Positions 18,580 to 27,036 of a stretch of 64,000 nt of DNA are shown in pieces. Position numbers and translations under genes: made by a program. The number at the start of each line of letters is the position of its first letter. Position 1 is the first letter of the stretch. Location of the stretch: positions 124,001-188,000 of the forward strand of contig NZ_JAJKLK010000026.1 of the NCBI RefSeq assembly GCF_020982545.1, in the 5' to 3' direction. Under the pieces are notes generated by a model. The model was given only the letters and a program-made list of their open reading frames with translations, was not told the DNA's origin and ran no database searches. Origin of the DNA: Streptomyces sp. MNU76. GTDB taxonomy: Bacteria; Actinomycetota; Actinomycetes; Streptomycetales; Streptomycetaceae.

Positions 18580-20202
18580 ATGGCCGACACCCTCGTCCCC
18601 GCAGAAAGGTCCGCCGCCATGCGAGACCGGCTCCCCACCGACCGGCAACCCGCCCTCGCCGGCCGCGGCTTCTACCTGGGCTCGATGTTCAGAGAGGCCG
18701 CCGACCGCCACGGACCCGTCTTCGTCACGCTGGACCGGCCCCTCGACGTCAACCCCGACATCGGCACCGACCTCACCTACACCGTCCTCGCCGACCTCGT
18801 CGACGAACTCTCCGGGCGCCTGTGGGAAGCGGGCGTACGCCCCTCCGAGGAGGTGGTGGTCCACAAGACCGACAACGTCGACATCGTGCTGCTGACCTGC
18901 GCGGTCTCCCGGATCGGCGCCGTTCCCGTCCTGCTCTCGCCCGGCCTCGCCGGCCCGGTGGTCGGACAGCTCCTCGAACGGCTGCACAAGCCCTGGCTGA
19001 TCACCGACCGGGCCAAGCTCGATGGGCCCCTGCAGGACGTCGACCTCACCGGCCTGGTCCGCCGCACACTCGGTGTCGACGACGCCCCGGGCGCGGAACC
19101 GCTGCAGAAGTACCAGGGCGCCCCGACCCCGGCAGCGGTCCGCCTGCACCCCCGGGACGCCTCCCTCATCACCCACAGCTCCGGCACCACCGGACTGCCC
19201 AAGCTGGCCGTGCACTGCCCGAACACCATGTGGAACCGGCTCGTCCCGCAGAAGGCGATGGGCTGGCCCACCCGGGGCGAGACCGCCGCCCTGCACATGT
19301 CGTTCGTGCACTCGCGCTTCTACCACCTGCTCGGCGTCCTGCTGCACTTCGGCAGCCCGCTGCTGCTGATCATCGACCCGGAACCGTCGAACGTCGGCCC
19401 GCTGCTGGCCCGCCACCGCCCCGGCATCGTCGAGACCCACCCCAACACCTTCGTGCTGTGGGAGGAGTTGGCCGACGCGCCCGGTGCCCCGCTGTCCCGC
19501 GTCCGCTCCTACGGCTCCACCTTCGACGCCATCCACCCACGGACCGTGCAGCGGCTCCTGGACGCCTCGCGGCGCCGCTCGCCCTGGCTCATCCAGCTGT
19601 ACGGGCAGAGCGAGACGGGCCCGGTCGCCTTCCAGTGGTTCACCCGCCGCAGCGCCGCCCGCGCCGATGGCCGCCGGGTCGGCATCGGCATCCCCGGCTT
19701 CACCCGCGTCCGGGTGGCCGACGACGCCGGGCGGCGGGTCGCCCCCGGCACCGCCGGCCGGATCGAGGCCCGCACCCGGGGCCGCATCCTCACCTACCTG
19801 GGCGCCCGGGACCGCTATCTGCGCCAACTCGACAGCGGCTGGTGGCAGATGGGCGACATGGGCTACCAGAGCCGCTGGGGCGCCCTCTACCTCATCGACC
19901 GTGAGATCGACCAGATCGACTCCGTGCACAGCAACCTGGAGGTCGAGGACACCCTGATGTCCCGACTGGAGGAACTGCGCGAGGTCGTCATCGTCCCCGG
20001 CGCCGACCGCGAACCCGTCCCCGTGGTCTGCGTGCGCGGCGAACGGCCCCTGGACCTACGGCGCTGGCACGAGGCCACGGCCGATCTGCCCGCCATGGCG
20101 AAGCCGAGGCAGTGGCGCTTCGACGAACTGCCGATGACCTCCACCTGGAAGGTCAAGCGCGTCGAGATCACCCGCATGCTCGCCGAGAGCGCCCGCGCAT
20201 GA
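18580..20202 (+). CDS. AMP-dependent synthetase/ligase, second adenylating enzyme
   Basis: 540 aa, starting 3 nt after the previous stop. Adenylation motifs are THSSGTTGLPKLAVH (A3), LYGQSETGPV (A5) and GDMGYQ..DREIDQIDS (A7/A8), with a C-terminal lysine in STWKVKR. It lacks a carrier domain and diverges from the benzoate-CoA ligase beside it (HSSGTTG with a hydrophobic, not KG, continuation). It probably activates a second carboxylate, or transfers the first acyl group, so the pathway may join two acids or an acid and an amine. The actual substrate is unknown. ATGA overlap couples it to the monooxygenase. Confidence 0.75.
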   Translation: MADTLVPAERSAAMRDRLPTDRQPALAGRGFYLGSMFREAADRHGPVFVTLDRPLDVNPDIGTDLTYTVLADLVDELSGRLWEAGVRPSEEVVVHKTDNVDIVLLTCAVSRIGAVPVLLSPGLAGPVVGQLLERLHKPWLITDRAKLDGPLQDVDLTGLVRRTLGVDDAPGAEPLQKYQGAPTPAAVRLHPRDASLITHSSGTTGLPKLAVHCPNTMWNRLVPQKAMGWPTRGETAALHMSFVHSRFYHLLGVLLHFGSPLLLIIDPEPSNVGPLLARHRPGIVETHPNTFVLWEELADAPGAPLSRVRSYGSTFDAIHPRTVQRLLDASRRRSPWLIQLYGQSETGPVAFQWFTRRSAARADGRRVGIGIPGFTRVRVADDAGRRVAPGTAGRIEARTRGRILTYLGARDRYLRQLDSGWWQMGDMGYQSRWGALYLIDREIDQIDSVHSNLEVEDTLMSRLEELREVVIVPGADREPVPVVCVRGERPLDLRRWHEATADLPAMAKPRQWRFDELPMTSTWKVKRVEITRMLAESARA

Positions 20203-21380
20203 CGACCCCCGCCCTCGTCGTGGGCGCCGGGCCCGTGGGGCTGGCCGCCGCCCTCGCCCTGCGCGCCCACGACCTGCCCGTCACCCTGCTGGAAGCCGAC
20301 CCCGAGGGCCGTGAACGCCCCGGCAGCCGCGCCCTGTTCGTGCACCGCGAGACCCTGCACCTGCTGGAGGAGATCCGTCCGGGGCTCGCCGCCGAGATCG
20401 CCGGGTACGGGCGGACCTGGCACACCAGGCGCACCCTCTACCGGGGCCGCGAGGTCTACGCCCGCACCTTCCCGCCGCCCACCGGCATTCCGCCCTTCAC
20501 CAGCCTCCGCCAGGTGGACACCGAGCGCTTCCTGCTCGCCGCCTGCCGGGAGGCCGGCGTGAAGTTCGTGTGGGGCGCACGGATCACCGCCGTACGCACC
20601 GACCCGGACGGGGTGACCCTCACCGGCGAGGACGGCCGGACCTGGACGGGCACCCACGCGGTCGCCGCCGACGGCGCCCGCTCGGCGGTACGCCGCGAAC
20701 TGGGCATCCCCCTGGAGGGCACCCACGGCGAGGGCTTCCACGTCGTGGTGGACCTCGCCGACATCCCCGGCGCCGCACTGCCCCTGGAGCGGGTCTTCCA
20801 CTACGAGCACCCGGCCCTCGGCGGCCGCAGTGTCATGCGGGTGCCGTTCACCGGCGGCTTCCAGCTCGACCTCCAGTGCCGCGACGACGACGCGACAGAG
20901 GACCACGGCACCCGGGAGGCCGTACGCCGCTGGCTGCCCGACGTCGTCGGCGACGGCTACGGCGAGCGGATCCTGTGGGTGTCCACCTACCGCTTCCTGC
21001 GCAAGGTCGCCGCCGACTTCACCGACCCGCACCGCCGGGTGCTGCTGGCCGGCGAGGCCGCGCACCTCTTCCCGCCGTTCGGGGCGCGTGGCATGAACAG
21101 CGGCATCGCGGACGCGGTCGCCGCGGCCCGAGCGATGGCGGAGGGCACCCCCCATGCCGTCGACTCCTTCGCCGGGATCCGGCGTGCGGCGGGCCTGTTC
21201 AACAGCGCCGCCGCCGGCACCGCCCTGGACCATCTGCGGCCCCGGCGCCGTATCGTCCGTGTCAAGCAGCGGGCGGCGGCCGCCCTCGCCCCGATGGTGC
21301 CCCGCTGCGGAGCCTGGCTGGAGCACGCGCCCTACGGCCCCCGGCACGGCGCCCCGGCCGTCGCGGGCCGCAAGTACTGA
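20199..21380 (+). CDS. FAD-dependent aromatic monooxygenase
   Basis: 393 aa from the ATG at 20199, overlapping the previous TGA. The FAD-binding Rossmann motif VGAGPVGLAAALAL is at the N-terminus, a DG motif is in VAADGARSAVRREL, and the second FAD motif is LLAGEAAHLFPPFGARGMNSG. The usual GD is GE here. The protein belongs to the class A hydroxylases (PHBH/MhpA-like). In this operon it may hydroxylate an aminobenzoate or its derivative, on the ring, at nitrogen, or with loss of the carboxylate; the sequence cannot decide which. Confidence 0.8.
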   Translation: MTTPALVVGAGPVGLAAALALRAHDLPVTLLEADPEGRERPGSRALFVHRETLHLLEEIRPGLAAEIAGYGRTWHTRRTLYRGREVYARTFPPPTGIPPFTSLRQVDTERFLLAACREAGVKFVWGARITAVRTDPDGVTLTGEDGRTWTGTHAVAADGARSAVRRELGIPLEGTHGEGFHVVVDLADIPGAALPLERVFHYEHPALGGRSVMRVPFTGGFQLDLQCRDDDATEDHGTREAVRRWLPDVVGDGYGERILWVSTYRFLRKVAADFTDPHRRVLLAGEAAHLFPPFGARGMNSGIADAVAAARAMAEGTPHAVDSFAGIRRAAGLFNSAAAGTALDHLRPRRRIVRVKQRAAAALAPMVPRCGAWLEHAPYGPRHGAPAVAGRKY

Positions 21381-21405
21381 ACCGGAAGACCCACAGGAGC
21401 ACTGA

Positions 21406-22200
21406 GTGACACAACCCGCCATCGCGGAAGGTCTGCTGACCTGGTCACCCGAACACGGTCTCGTCCCCGGCCAGGCACAGGGCGGACGCCTCCTCGTAGC
21501 GGACTCATGGCTGCTGCGCGACGGACGGGTGCGCGGCTTCGACCGGCACCGCGAACGGTTCGTACGGTCCTGCGGCGAGTGCGGCGCGCCGCCCCTGACA
21601 CAGGTCGTCGACTTCTGGCAGGACATGACCGGAGCCCTGCCACGCACGGGGGAGTGGTTCCCCCGTGTGGAACTCGCGGCGGGATCGCTGGAGTTGAGGG
21701 TGCTGCTGCGGCACGCCCCGCAGCTCACGGCCGAGATCCGGGTGTGGGCGGCCGGCCAGCCCGACCCGCGCACCGTGCCCCGCCGCAAGGGACCCGACCT
21801 CGACGCCCTGGCCCGGGTGCGCAGACGGGCGGCCGGGGCCGAAGCCGACGAGGCGGTACTGATCGCGCCCTCCGGTCTGGTGCTGGAGGCCGCCAACTCC
21901 AGCCTGCTGTGGTGGGAGGAGGACACCCTCTGCCTCCCGCCGCCCCGGCTGCCGCTCCTCGCCGGTGTCACCACGGCCCTCGTCCTGGAGCACGCGGCCC
22001 GCACCGGAGTACGGGTCGACCACCGCGAGCGCTCCCTCGGAGAGCTGGACGGACGCGAGGTGTGGCTGGTCAACGCCCTCCACGGCATCCGCCCGGTCGT
22101 CGCCTGGACCGGACGACCGATGACCCCCGGCCGGGCCGTCCGCGCCCCCGAATGGCGCCGCTGGCTGGACGGGCTCATGCGGCCGCTGCCCGACCACTGA
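21406..22200 (+). CDS. pabC: aminodeoxychorismate lyase, class IV aminotransferase fold
   Basis: 264 aa, GTG at 21406 with AGGAGC 8 nt upstream. The fold-type IV PLP lysine is in RRKGPDLDAL (about residue 128) and the downstream E..N signature is LEAANSSLLWW (about 162). In context it completes p-aminobenzoate synthesis by removing pyruvate from aminodeoxychorismate. Branched-chain or D-amino-acid aminotransferase activity is a formal alternative, but a pabAB gene in the same operon makes lyase much more likely. It is the last gene before a strong terminator. Confidence 0.8.
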   Translation: MTQPAIAEGLLTWSPEHGLVPGQAQGGRLLVADSWLLRDGRVRGFDRHRERFVRSCGECGAPPLTQVVDFWQDMTGALPRTGEWFPRVELAAGSLELRVLLRHAPQLTAEIRVWAAGQPDPRTVPRRKGPDLDALARVRRRAAGAEADEAVLIAPSGLVLEAANSSLLWWEEDTLCLPPPRLPLLAGVTTALVLEHAARTGVRVDHRERSLGELDGREVWLVNALHGIRPVVAWTGRPMTPGRAVRAPEWRRWLDGLMRPLPDH

Positions 22201-22227
22201 ATTCAACAACGATGTACGGGCGCGCAG

Positions 22228-22263
22228 CAGCGCCGGGCCGAAGAGGAATTCGGCCCGGCGCTG
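22228..22263 (+). terminator. 15-bp terminator closing the p-aminobenzoate operon
   Basis: CAGCGCCGGGCCGAA and TTCGGCCCGGCGCTG form a perfect 15-bp stem with a 6-nt loop, 28 nt after pabC. Confidence 0.85.
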
Positions 22264-22346
22264 AAAGTCGTTCGCGGTACTTCTTCGCGGCATTTCGATG
22301 AATCTTCTGGAATTTCCCGGAATTCCGGAATCCCGGGCCTGTGGGG

Positions 22347-22832
22347 CTACTTCTGGGCGGGCTGGTAGGCCCCCGGGAGCATCCGCGTCGCGATGGCGAT
22401 CCGGTTGTACGCGTTGATCACGGTCGCCGCCCAGATCAGCGCCGCGATCTGCTCCTCGTCGAACACCTCGGCGGCCTCGGCGTAGACGTCGTCGGGCACG
22501 TGCCCGTCGTGGACCAGCGTCACCGCCTCCGCCAACGCCAGGGCTGCGCGCTCGCGGGCGGAGAAGAAGGGGGTCTCGCGCCAGGCGCTGAGCGCGTAGA
22601 TCCGCTGCTCGGTCTCGCCCTGCGCACGGGCGTCCTTGGTGTGCATGTCCAGGCAGAAGGCGCAGCCGTTGATCTGCGAGGCGCGAATTCGGATCAGTTC
22701 GAGGATCTCGGGCTCGACCTTCGCGTCCCGGGCCGCGGAAACGGCGGCACCGTGCAGGGAGCCCATCGCCCCGGAGACATCGGGGGTAATTTTCTTCAAC
22801 GCCACGCGAGTTATGGATTCGCTGTTGCTCAT
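22347..22832 (-). CDS. AhpD-like carboxymuconolactone decarboxylase family protein
   Basis: 161 aa from the ATG at 22832. The redox motif CAFCLDMH (CxxC plus His) and the surrounding SQINGCAFCLDMHTKDAR and EAVTLVHDGHVPDDVYAEA stretches match the AhpD/YciW peroxidase-like family. These proteins act as disulfide-dependent peroxidases or radical-scavenging partners in the cytoplasm. The start lacks a ribosome-binding site, so it may be leaderless. It faces the end of the p-aminobenzoate operon and is divergent from the transpeptidase. Confidence 0.85.
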   Translation of the reverse strand: MSNSESITRVALKKITPDVSGAMGSLHGAAVSAARDAKVEPEILELIRIRASQINGCAFCLDMHTKDARAQGETEQRIYALSAWRETPFFSARERAALALAEAVTLVHDGHVPDDVYAEAAEVFDEEQIAALIWAATVINAYNRIAIATRMLPGAYQPAQK

Positions 22833-22966
22833 GGGGGTAACTGTATATCCGAATTCCCGGCTGTGTAACTGTTTCGTCTCAGCGTGGGCTCTGCCACAAC
22901 CGTCACAGCCGGTGGCCTGTCTAGGCAGGCAGGACCTACAAACCACGTGAAAGGGAAAGGCCCGCC

Positions 22967-23662
22967 ATGGGGGACATAGGCAGAAGAGGCGCCGTCGCAC
23001 TCACGATCACCGGACTGCTGACACCGCTCACGCTCGCGCTCGGCACCGCGCCCGCGCAGGCGGCGAGTTGTACGACGTCGACGGGGCCGTACCAGAAGCA
23101 GGTCGAGAAGTTCCTCGGCCGGACGGTCGACGGCAAGCAGTCCGCCGGCGACTGCAAGGCGATCAAGGCCTTCCAGGCCAAGCACGGCATCACCCCGACC
23201 ATCGGCTACGCGGGATCCGTCACCTGGGGCGTGATGGACCTCATGAACAAGCAGAAGGCCGTGGGCAAGAACCCCGACAAGGCCGGCAAGTGCCCCACGA
23301 ACAAGGGCCGCATCGCCTGTGTGAACCTCACCCTCCAGCTCAGCTGGATCCAGGACGGCAACAAGCTCGTCTACGGCCCCGTCCCGGTCCGCACCGGCCG
23401 GAACGGTGACGAGACCCGCACCGGTCTGAAGAAGATCTACTGGCGGAACATCGACCACGTCTCGTCGATCTACCACGTGCCCATGCCCTACGCCCAGTTC
23501 TTCGACGGCGGCCAGGCCTTCCACTCCGCCGGCGTCAGCATGTGGAACCCGCCGGGCTCCCGCGGCTGCGTCAACATGACCAAAACCGACGCCAAGAAGT
23601 ACTGGTCGCTGCTGAAGAAGGGCGACGACGTCTTCGTGTACGGCCGCAAGCCGGGCACCTGA
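22967..23662 (+). CDS. secreted L,D-transpeptidase (YkuD fold)
   Basis: 231 aa; GAAAGGGAAAGG precedes the ATG. A signal peptide ends near AQA-AS (about residue 33). Residues 35-100 look like a peptidoglycan-binding-like domain (VEKFLGRTVDGKQSAGDCKA). The YkuD catalytic centre is complete: HSAGVSMWNPPGSRGCVNM, with His in the first part and the SRGC cysteine. It should crosslink or modify peptidoglycan outside the membrane. It stands alone. Confidence 0.88.
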   Translation: MGDIGRRGAVALTITGLLTPLTLALGTAPAQAASCTTSTGPYQKQVEKFLGRTVDGKQSAGDCKAIKAFQAKHGITPTIGYAGSVTWGVMDLMNKQKAVGKNPDKAGKCPTNKGRIACVNLTLQLSWIQDGNKLVYGPVPVRTGRNGDETRTGLKKIYWRNIDHVSSIYHVPMPYAQFFDGGQAFHSAGVSMWNPPGSRGCVNMTKTDAKKYWSLLKKGDDVFVYGRKPGT

Positions 23663-23701
23663 CGGAGAGCCAGGAGCCCGGCCGGCGACGGAGGCGGAAC
23701 G

Positions 23702-24904
23702 TCACGCCTCGGGGGCGTCCCCGAAGTCCGGGATCTCCAGCCGTACCCCACCCTGCCGCGCGGACTCGTGCGCGACGATCCCCGGCAGGGTGTAGCGGGC
23801 CGCGACCCAGGCGTTGACCGAGGGCAGCGTCCGGGTGTTGACGGCGGTCACGAAGTCGTCCACCAGGAAGTGGTGGCTGCCCTCGTGCCCGTTGTGCAGA
23901 TGGTCGAACTCCCTCGGCAGCCGTGACCGGTCGTGCACCGGCGCCGACCCGGAGGTGAAGGCGGCTCGCAGATCCGGCGCGATGTGCTGGAGCGAGGGAT
24001 CGTCCGGGGGCAGGGTGGGCTTGGGCTCCAGGAGTTCACTGATGTCCTCGACGCCCTTCTTGTCCTGCCAGAACGCCACCGTCGCGAGCTGCTCCATACT
24101 GGCGTCCGTGCCGAAGAACCGGAACCGCGACTCCCGTATCTGCGAGGGGTAACCGACCCGCCGGAACTCGTTCGTACGGAACGAACCGCCGCCCGCCACC
24201 TCGAACAGCGCGGTCGCGTTGGAGAAGTCGTTGCCGAACTGGCTGACCTCCTTGTCGAACACCCCGTCACCGCGCCCGTCCACGACGCCGATCGCGGAGA
24301 CGCTCACCGCGTGCGTCTGCCAGGCGCCCAGCACCCCGCCCACCGAGTGCGTCGGGTACAGCAGCGGCGGATAGCTGGCGGTCCGCTTCCACTCCTCGCC
24401 GCCGCTGTACCGGTAGGCCTCGTAGAACCCCAGGTCCATGTCGTGGACGTAGTCGCCCTCGGCGTAGAAGACCCGCCCGAACGCGCCCTCCGTCATCCGG
24501 TTGCGGGCGTGCACGGTCGCCGGGTTGTACTGGCTCGTCTCACCCATCATGTACGTCAGCCCGGTCGCCCTGACCGCGTCGATGATCGCCGCGATCTCGT
24601 CGGCGGTGATCGCCATGGGGACCGCGGAGTAGACGTGCTTGCCGGCGTTCAGGCCCTGGAGCACCAGCGGCCCGTGCGTCCAGCGCTGGGTGAAGATCGC
24701 GACGGCGTCGACCGCCTTCGACTCCAGCATCGCCTCGTACGACGGGAAGGTGCCGGCCAGTTGCTGGGCGGCCACGAGGGTTTCGGCCCGCTCGGGCAGC
24801 AGATCGGTGACGTAGACGTCGCCGACGCCGGGGTGCGCCTGGAACAGCGTGGCGAACTGGCCGGAGAACTGGCCGGCGCCCACGATGCCGAGGGAGAACG
24901 TCAT
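23702..24904 (-). CDS. Gfo/Idh/MocA family oxidoreductase
   Basis: 400 aa. The N-terminal NAD(P)-binding motif is LGIVGAGQFSGQFA and the family substrate/cofactor region is AGKHVYSAVPMA, which replaces the usual EKP; the C-terminal alpha/beta domain carries the long central sheet. Such enzymes oxidise sugars or inositols in the cytoplasm. It lies downstream of two truncated sugar-transport genes and near a ROK repressor, so it was probably the catabolic gene of that sugar operon. It appears intact. Confidence 0.85.
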   Translation of the reverse strand: MTFSLGIVGAGQFSGQFATLFQAHPGVGDVYVTDLLPERAETLVAAQQLAGTFPSYEAMLESKAVDAVAIFTQRWTHGPLVLQGLNAGKHVYSAVPMAITADEIAAIIDAVRATGLTYMMGETSQYNPATVHARNRMTEGAFGRVFYAEGDYVHDMDLGFYEAYRYSGGEEWKRTASYPPLLYPTHSVGGVLGAWQTHAVSVSAIGVVDGRGDGVFDKEVSQFGNDFSNATALFEVAGGGSFRTNEFRRVGYPSQIRESRFRFFGTDASMEQLATVAFWQDKKGVEDISELLEPKPTLPPDDPSLQHIAPDLRAAFTSGSAPVHDRSRLPREFDHLHNGHEGSHHFLVDDFVTAVNTRTLPSVNAWVAARYTLPGIVAHESARQGGVRLEIPDFGDAPEA

Positions 24905-24918
24905 CTGAGGAATGTCCT

Positions 24919-25101
24919 TCACTGGTCGGGAATCAGGCTGATCTGGTCGTTGGTCTCGTCGGGGTCGCTGACCGGCGCCCCGTTGCCGGCCGGGGTGGCG
25001 GGGAGGACGCCCCCGCACCGGTCGACCGTGGTCCGGCAGGGGCCGTTCATCATGCTGGCGCGCTTGCCGGTGGGCGCGGCAGGGGTCGCCGAGGTGGCCA
25101 T
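24919..25101 (-). pseudogene. short remnant or small gene in the decayed sugar operon
   Basis: A 60-codon frame begins with ATG (ACGGAG upstream) and reads MATSATPAAPTGKRAS, which resembles the cytoplasmic start of a sugar ABC permease. It then runs into unrelated sequence with no membrane helix. It ends 14 nt before the oxidoreductase. I read it as a stump of the second permease gene; a genuine small protein cannot be excluded. Confidence 0.4.
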
Positions 25102-25334
25102 GCGAGTTTCTCCGTTCCGTCAGCCGAGGTCGCTCCGGCCGGCCCTGGTGAGCCGGTACTGCGCAGACCCGCCACCACGTTGGACATCAGGTACGGCGTG
25201 AGCACGATGCCGCGCAGGGTCGGCCAGAGCAGGAAGACCAGGAAGCCGAGCATCGCCGGGGCGACGAAGTCGGCGGCCAGGAGGCCGGTGCCGCGCCTGC
25301 TGCGGGGCGGGGGACTGCTGGAGGCGATGGTCAT
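25050..25334 (-). pseudogene. internally deleted sugar ABC transporter permease
   Basis: From the ATG at 25334 the frame gives a normal MalF-type N-terminus (RRGTGLLAADFVAPAMLGF, then VFLLWPTLRGI, the first membrane helix). It jumps directly to LTPYLMSNVVAGL, which belongs to a later helix. It then meets, in another frame, a plausible native tail (YRLTRAGRSDLG and TGA). The EAA loop and most helices are missing, so the permease cannot function. Confidence 0.65.
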
Positions 25335-25379
25335 CGGTGCTCCCTCATCGGCGGCGGTGCCTCTGACTCCGGCTCTTTA

Positions 25380-25479
25380 CTTTCGTGTCGAAAGAATTAT
25401 GGCGTCAAGGGGTGGGGAACTCTTCCGCGAGCGGTCTTCGGTCGAGATGGAGCGGCTATGTTGTTTCCGTGACGAAAGG
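25380..25479. promoter_or_regulatory. two ROK-type operator half-palindrome pairs
   Basis: CTTTCG-TGT-CGAAAG at 25380-25394 is a perfect inverted repeat, and TTTCCGTGACGAAAGG at 25464-25479 is a close second copy. They lie between the divergent permease stump and the ROK gene, one near each promoter. This suggests the ROK protein regulated both the sugar operon and itself. Confidence 0.5.
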
Positions 25480-25504
25480 AACAAGGTGTGGGAGTCTGGC
25501 CCCC

Positions 25505-26674
25505 ATGACCGCACGCGATGCCGGCTGGCCGCCGCTCAGTCCCGGAGAACGCGCCGTGGCGATCCAGGTGCTCGTGCACGGCCCGCTCTCGCGTACGGAC
25601 CTTGCCCGGCGCCTCGGCCTGTCCGCGGGAAGCCTCACCCGGCTGACCAAGCCGCTGATCGAGTCGGGGCTGCTGGTCGAGACCGCCGAGGGTGCCCCCT
25701 TCCCCGAGGTCCGGCAGGGACGCCCCTCGCAGCCGCTGGACGTCGTCGCCGAATCCCGCTCCTTCGTCGGCTTCAAGATCACCGACGACATGGTGTACGC
25801 CGTGGTCACCACGCTGCGCAGCGAGATCGTCACCCGCCACGACCGTCCGCTCCCCACGCACGAGCCGGAGCGGGTCGTCGACCTGCTCGCCGAGATGACC
25901 GCCGAACTCGCCCGTACGCACCCCTCGTTGGCCGGCATCGGCATCGGGGTCGGCGGCCTCGTCCGGCGGCGCGCGGTGGTCGGCGAGTCGCCCTTCCTGT
26001 CGTGGCGCGACGTGCCGCTGGCCGAACTCGTCGAGGAGCGCACCGGTCTGCCGGTGGTCGTCGAGAACGACGTCGCCGCGCTCGTAGAGGCCGAGACCTG
26101 GTTCGGCGCGGGGCGCGGCCTCGACCGGTTCGTCGTCCTCACCATCGGCGCGGGGATCGGCTACGGGCTGGTCCTGGGAGGCAGACGGGTCACCTGCGCC
26201 GAGGAGGACCGGGGGTTCGGCCGCCACTGGATCGTGGACCCCACCGGACCGCTCACCCCCGACGGGGAGCGCGGCAGCGCCGTCTCGCTACTGAGCATCC
26301 CCAGCATCCGCTACCAGGTGGAAGCGGCGACCGGACGTGCGGTGACGTACGAGGAGATCCTGGCCGGCGCGGCCGAGGGGGAGCCGATGTGCGCGCGGGT
26401 CGTCGGCGAGGCGGGGCGGGCGCTGGGGATCCTGGTGGCCCAGATCGCCAACTTCGTGATGCCGCAGAAGATCCTGCTGGCGGGGAAGGGTGGGGCTGAT
26501 GGCGGTGGCGGGGGAGAGCGTGCGCGAGGCGGTCCGGGCCCATCGGCATCCGCTGGCCGCGCCCGTGCCCCTGGAGACGAAGGTGTCCGACTTCCACGAC
26601 TGGGCCCGTGGGGCGGCCGTGCTGGCCATTCAGGTGCTCGTGCTCGGAACGGTGGAGCCGTAAACGCAGAGTGA
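25505..26674 (+). CDS. ROK family transcriptional repressor (C-terminus frameshifted)
   Basis: About 385 aa from the ATG at 25505. The N-terminal winged helix (SRTDLARRLGLSAGSLTRL, about residues 35-55) precedes a sugar-kinase-like ROK domain with GIGIGVGG and TIGAGIGYGLVLGG. The zinc-motif cysteines of classical ROK proteins are absent (GPLTPDGERGS). Near 26483-26492 the frame leaves KILLAG and becomes Gly/Arg-rich. In a neighbouring frame the natural tail continues as VGLMAVAGESVREAV and DFHDWARGAAVLAIQ to a TAA at 26661-26663. So a G-run length error or mutation has altered the last ~60 residues. It is divergent from the decayed sugar operon. Confidence 0.8.
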   Translation: MTARDAGWPPLSPGERAVAIQVLVHGPLSRTDLARRLGLSAGSLTRLTKPLIESGLLVETAEGAPFPEVRQGRPSQPLDVVAESRSFVGFKITDDMVYAVVTTLRSEIVTRHDRPLPTHEPERVVDLLAEMTAELARTHPSLAGIGIGVGGLVRRRAVVGESPFLSWRDVPLAELVEERTGLPVVVENDVAALVEAETWFGAGRGLDRFVVLTIGAGIGYGLVLGGRRVTCAEEDRGFGRHWIVDPTGPLTPDGERGSAVSLLSIPSIRYQVEAATGRAVTYEEILAGAAEGEPMCARVVGEAGRALGILVAQIANFVMPQKILLAGKGGADGGGGGERARGGPGPSASAGRARAPGDEGVRLPRLGPWGGRAGHSGARARNGGAVNAE

Positions 26675-26753
26675 TCAGCTTCACGGTCCGTAATGTCGGA
26701 AGTGGCACCTTTACTCACATCGGCTTCACGTTCGAAGACATATGGTTTACACC

Positions 26754-26924
26754 ATGTCCACCACCCCTGATGTCGTCCTGGAAAGAGCGGAAGTACCGGC
26801 GCGAACGGCCGCCGAGGTCAACGAGGAGATCCGGGCGCTCTGGTTCCGGAGCGGTGGGACGTTGAACAGGGAGCAGCGGAGCGAGTACGAACGTCTGGTT
26901 CTCGAGTGGGCGGCCGCTTCGTAG
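26754..26924 (+). CDS. small conserved-looking cytoplasmic protein
   Basis: 56 aa starting at the second of two close ATGs (26742 would add MVYT). It is acidic and helical, with the pattern EVNEEIRALWFRSGGTLNREQ and ending EYERLVLEWAAAS. No ribosome-binding site is visible, so translation may be leaderless. Codon use is normal for the genome. I do not recognise a function. Confidence 0.5.
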   Translation: MSTTPDVVLERAEVPARTAAEVNEEIRALWFRSGGTLNREQRSEYERLVLEWAAAS

Positions 26925-26944
26925 GTCGTCGGCCGCGGGGCCGG

Positions 26945-27005
26945 TGGGGGCTGCTCGCGCGGTCCCCGCGCCCCTTCGGAGCGCGCCCCTCGAAGGGGCG
27001 CGCTC
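26945..27005 (+). repeat. intergenic repeat with terminator hairpin
   Basis: The segment has a degenerate copy of the CGCGCGGTCCCCGCGCCCCTT word and an 11-bp hairpin (GAGCGCGCCCC / GGGGCGCGCTC, loop TCGAA, 26979-27005). It separates two convergent genes and could terminate both. Confidence 0.65.
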
Positions 27006-27036
27006 GACTCGTTTCCGGCCCCGGCTCTGTGCGCTT

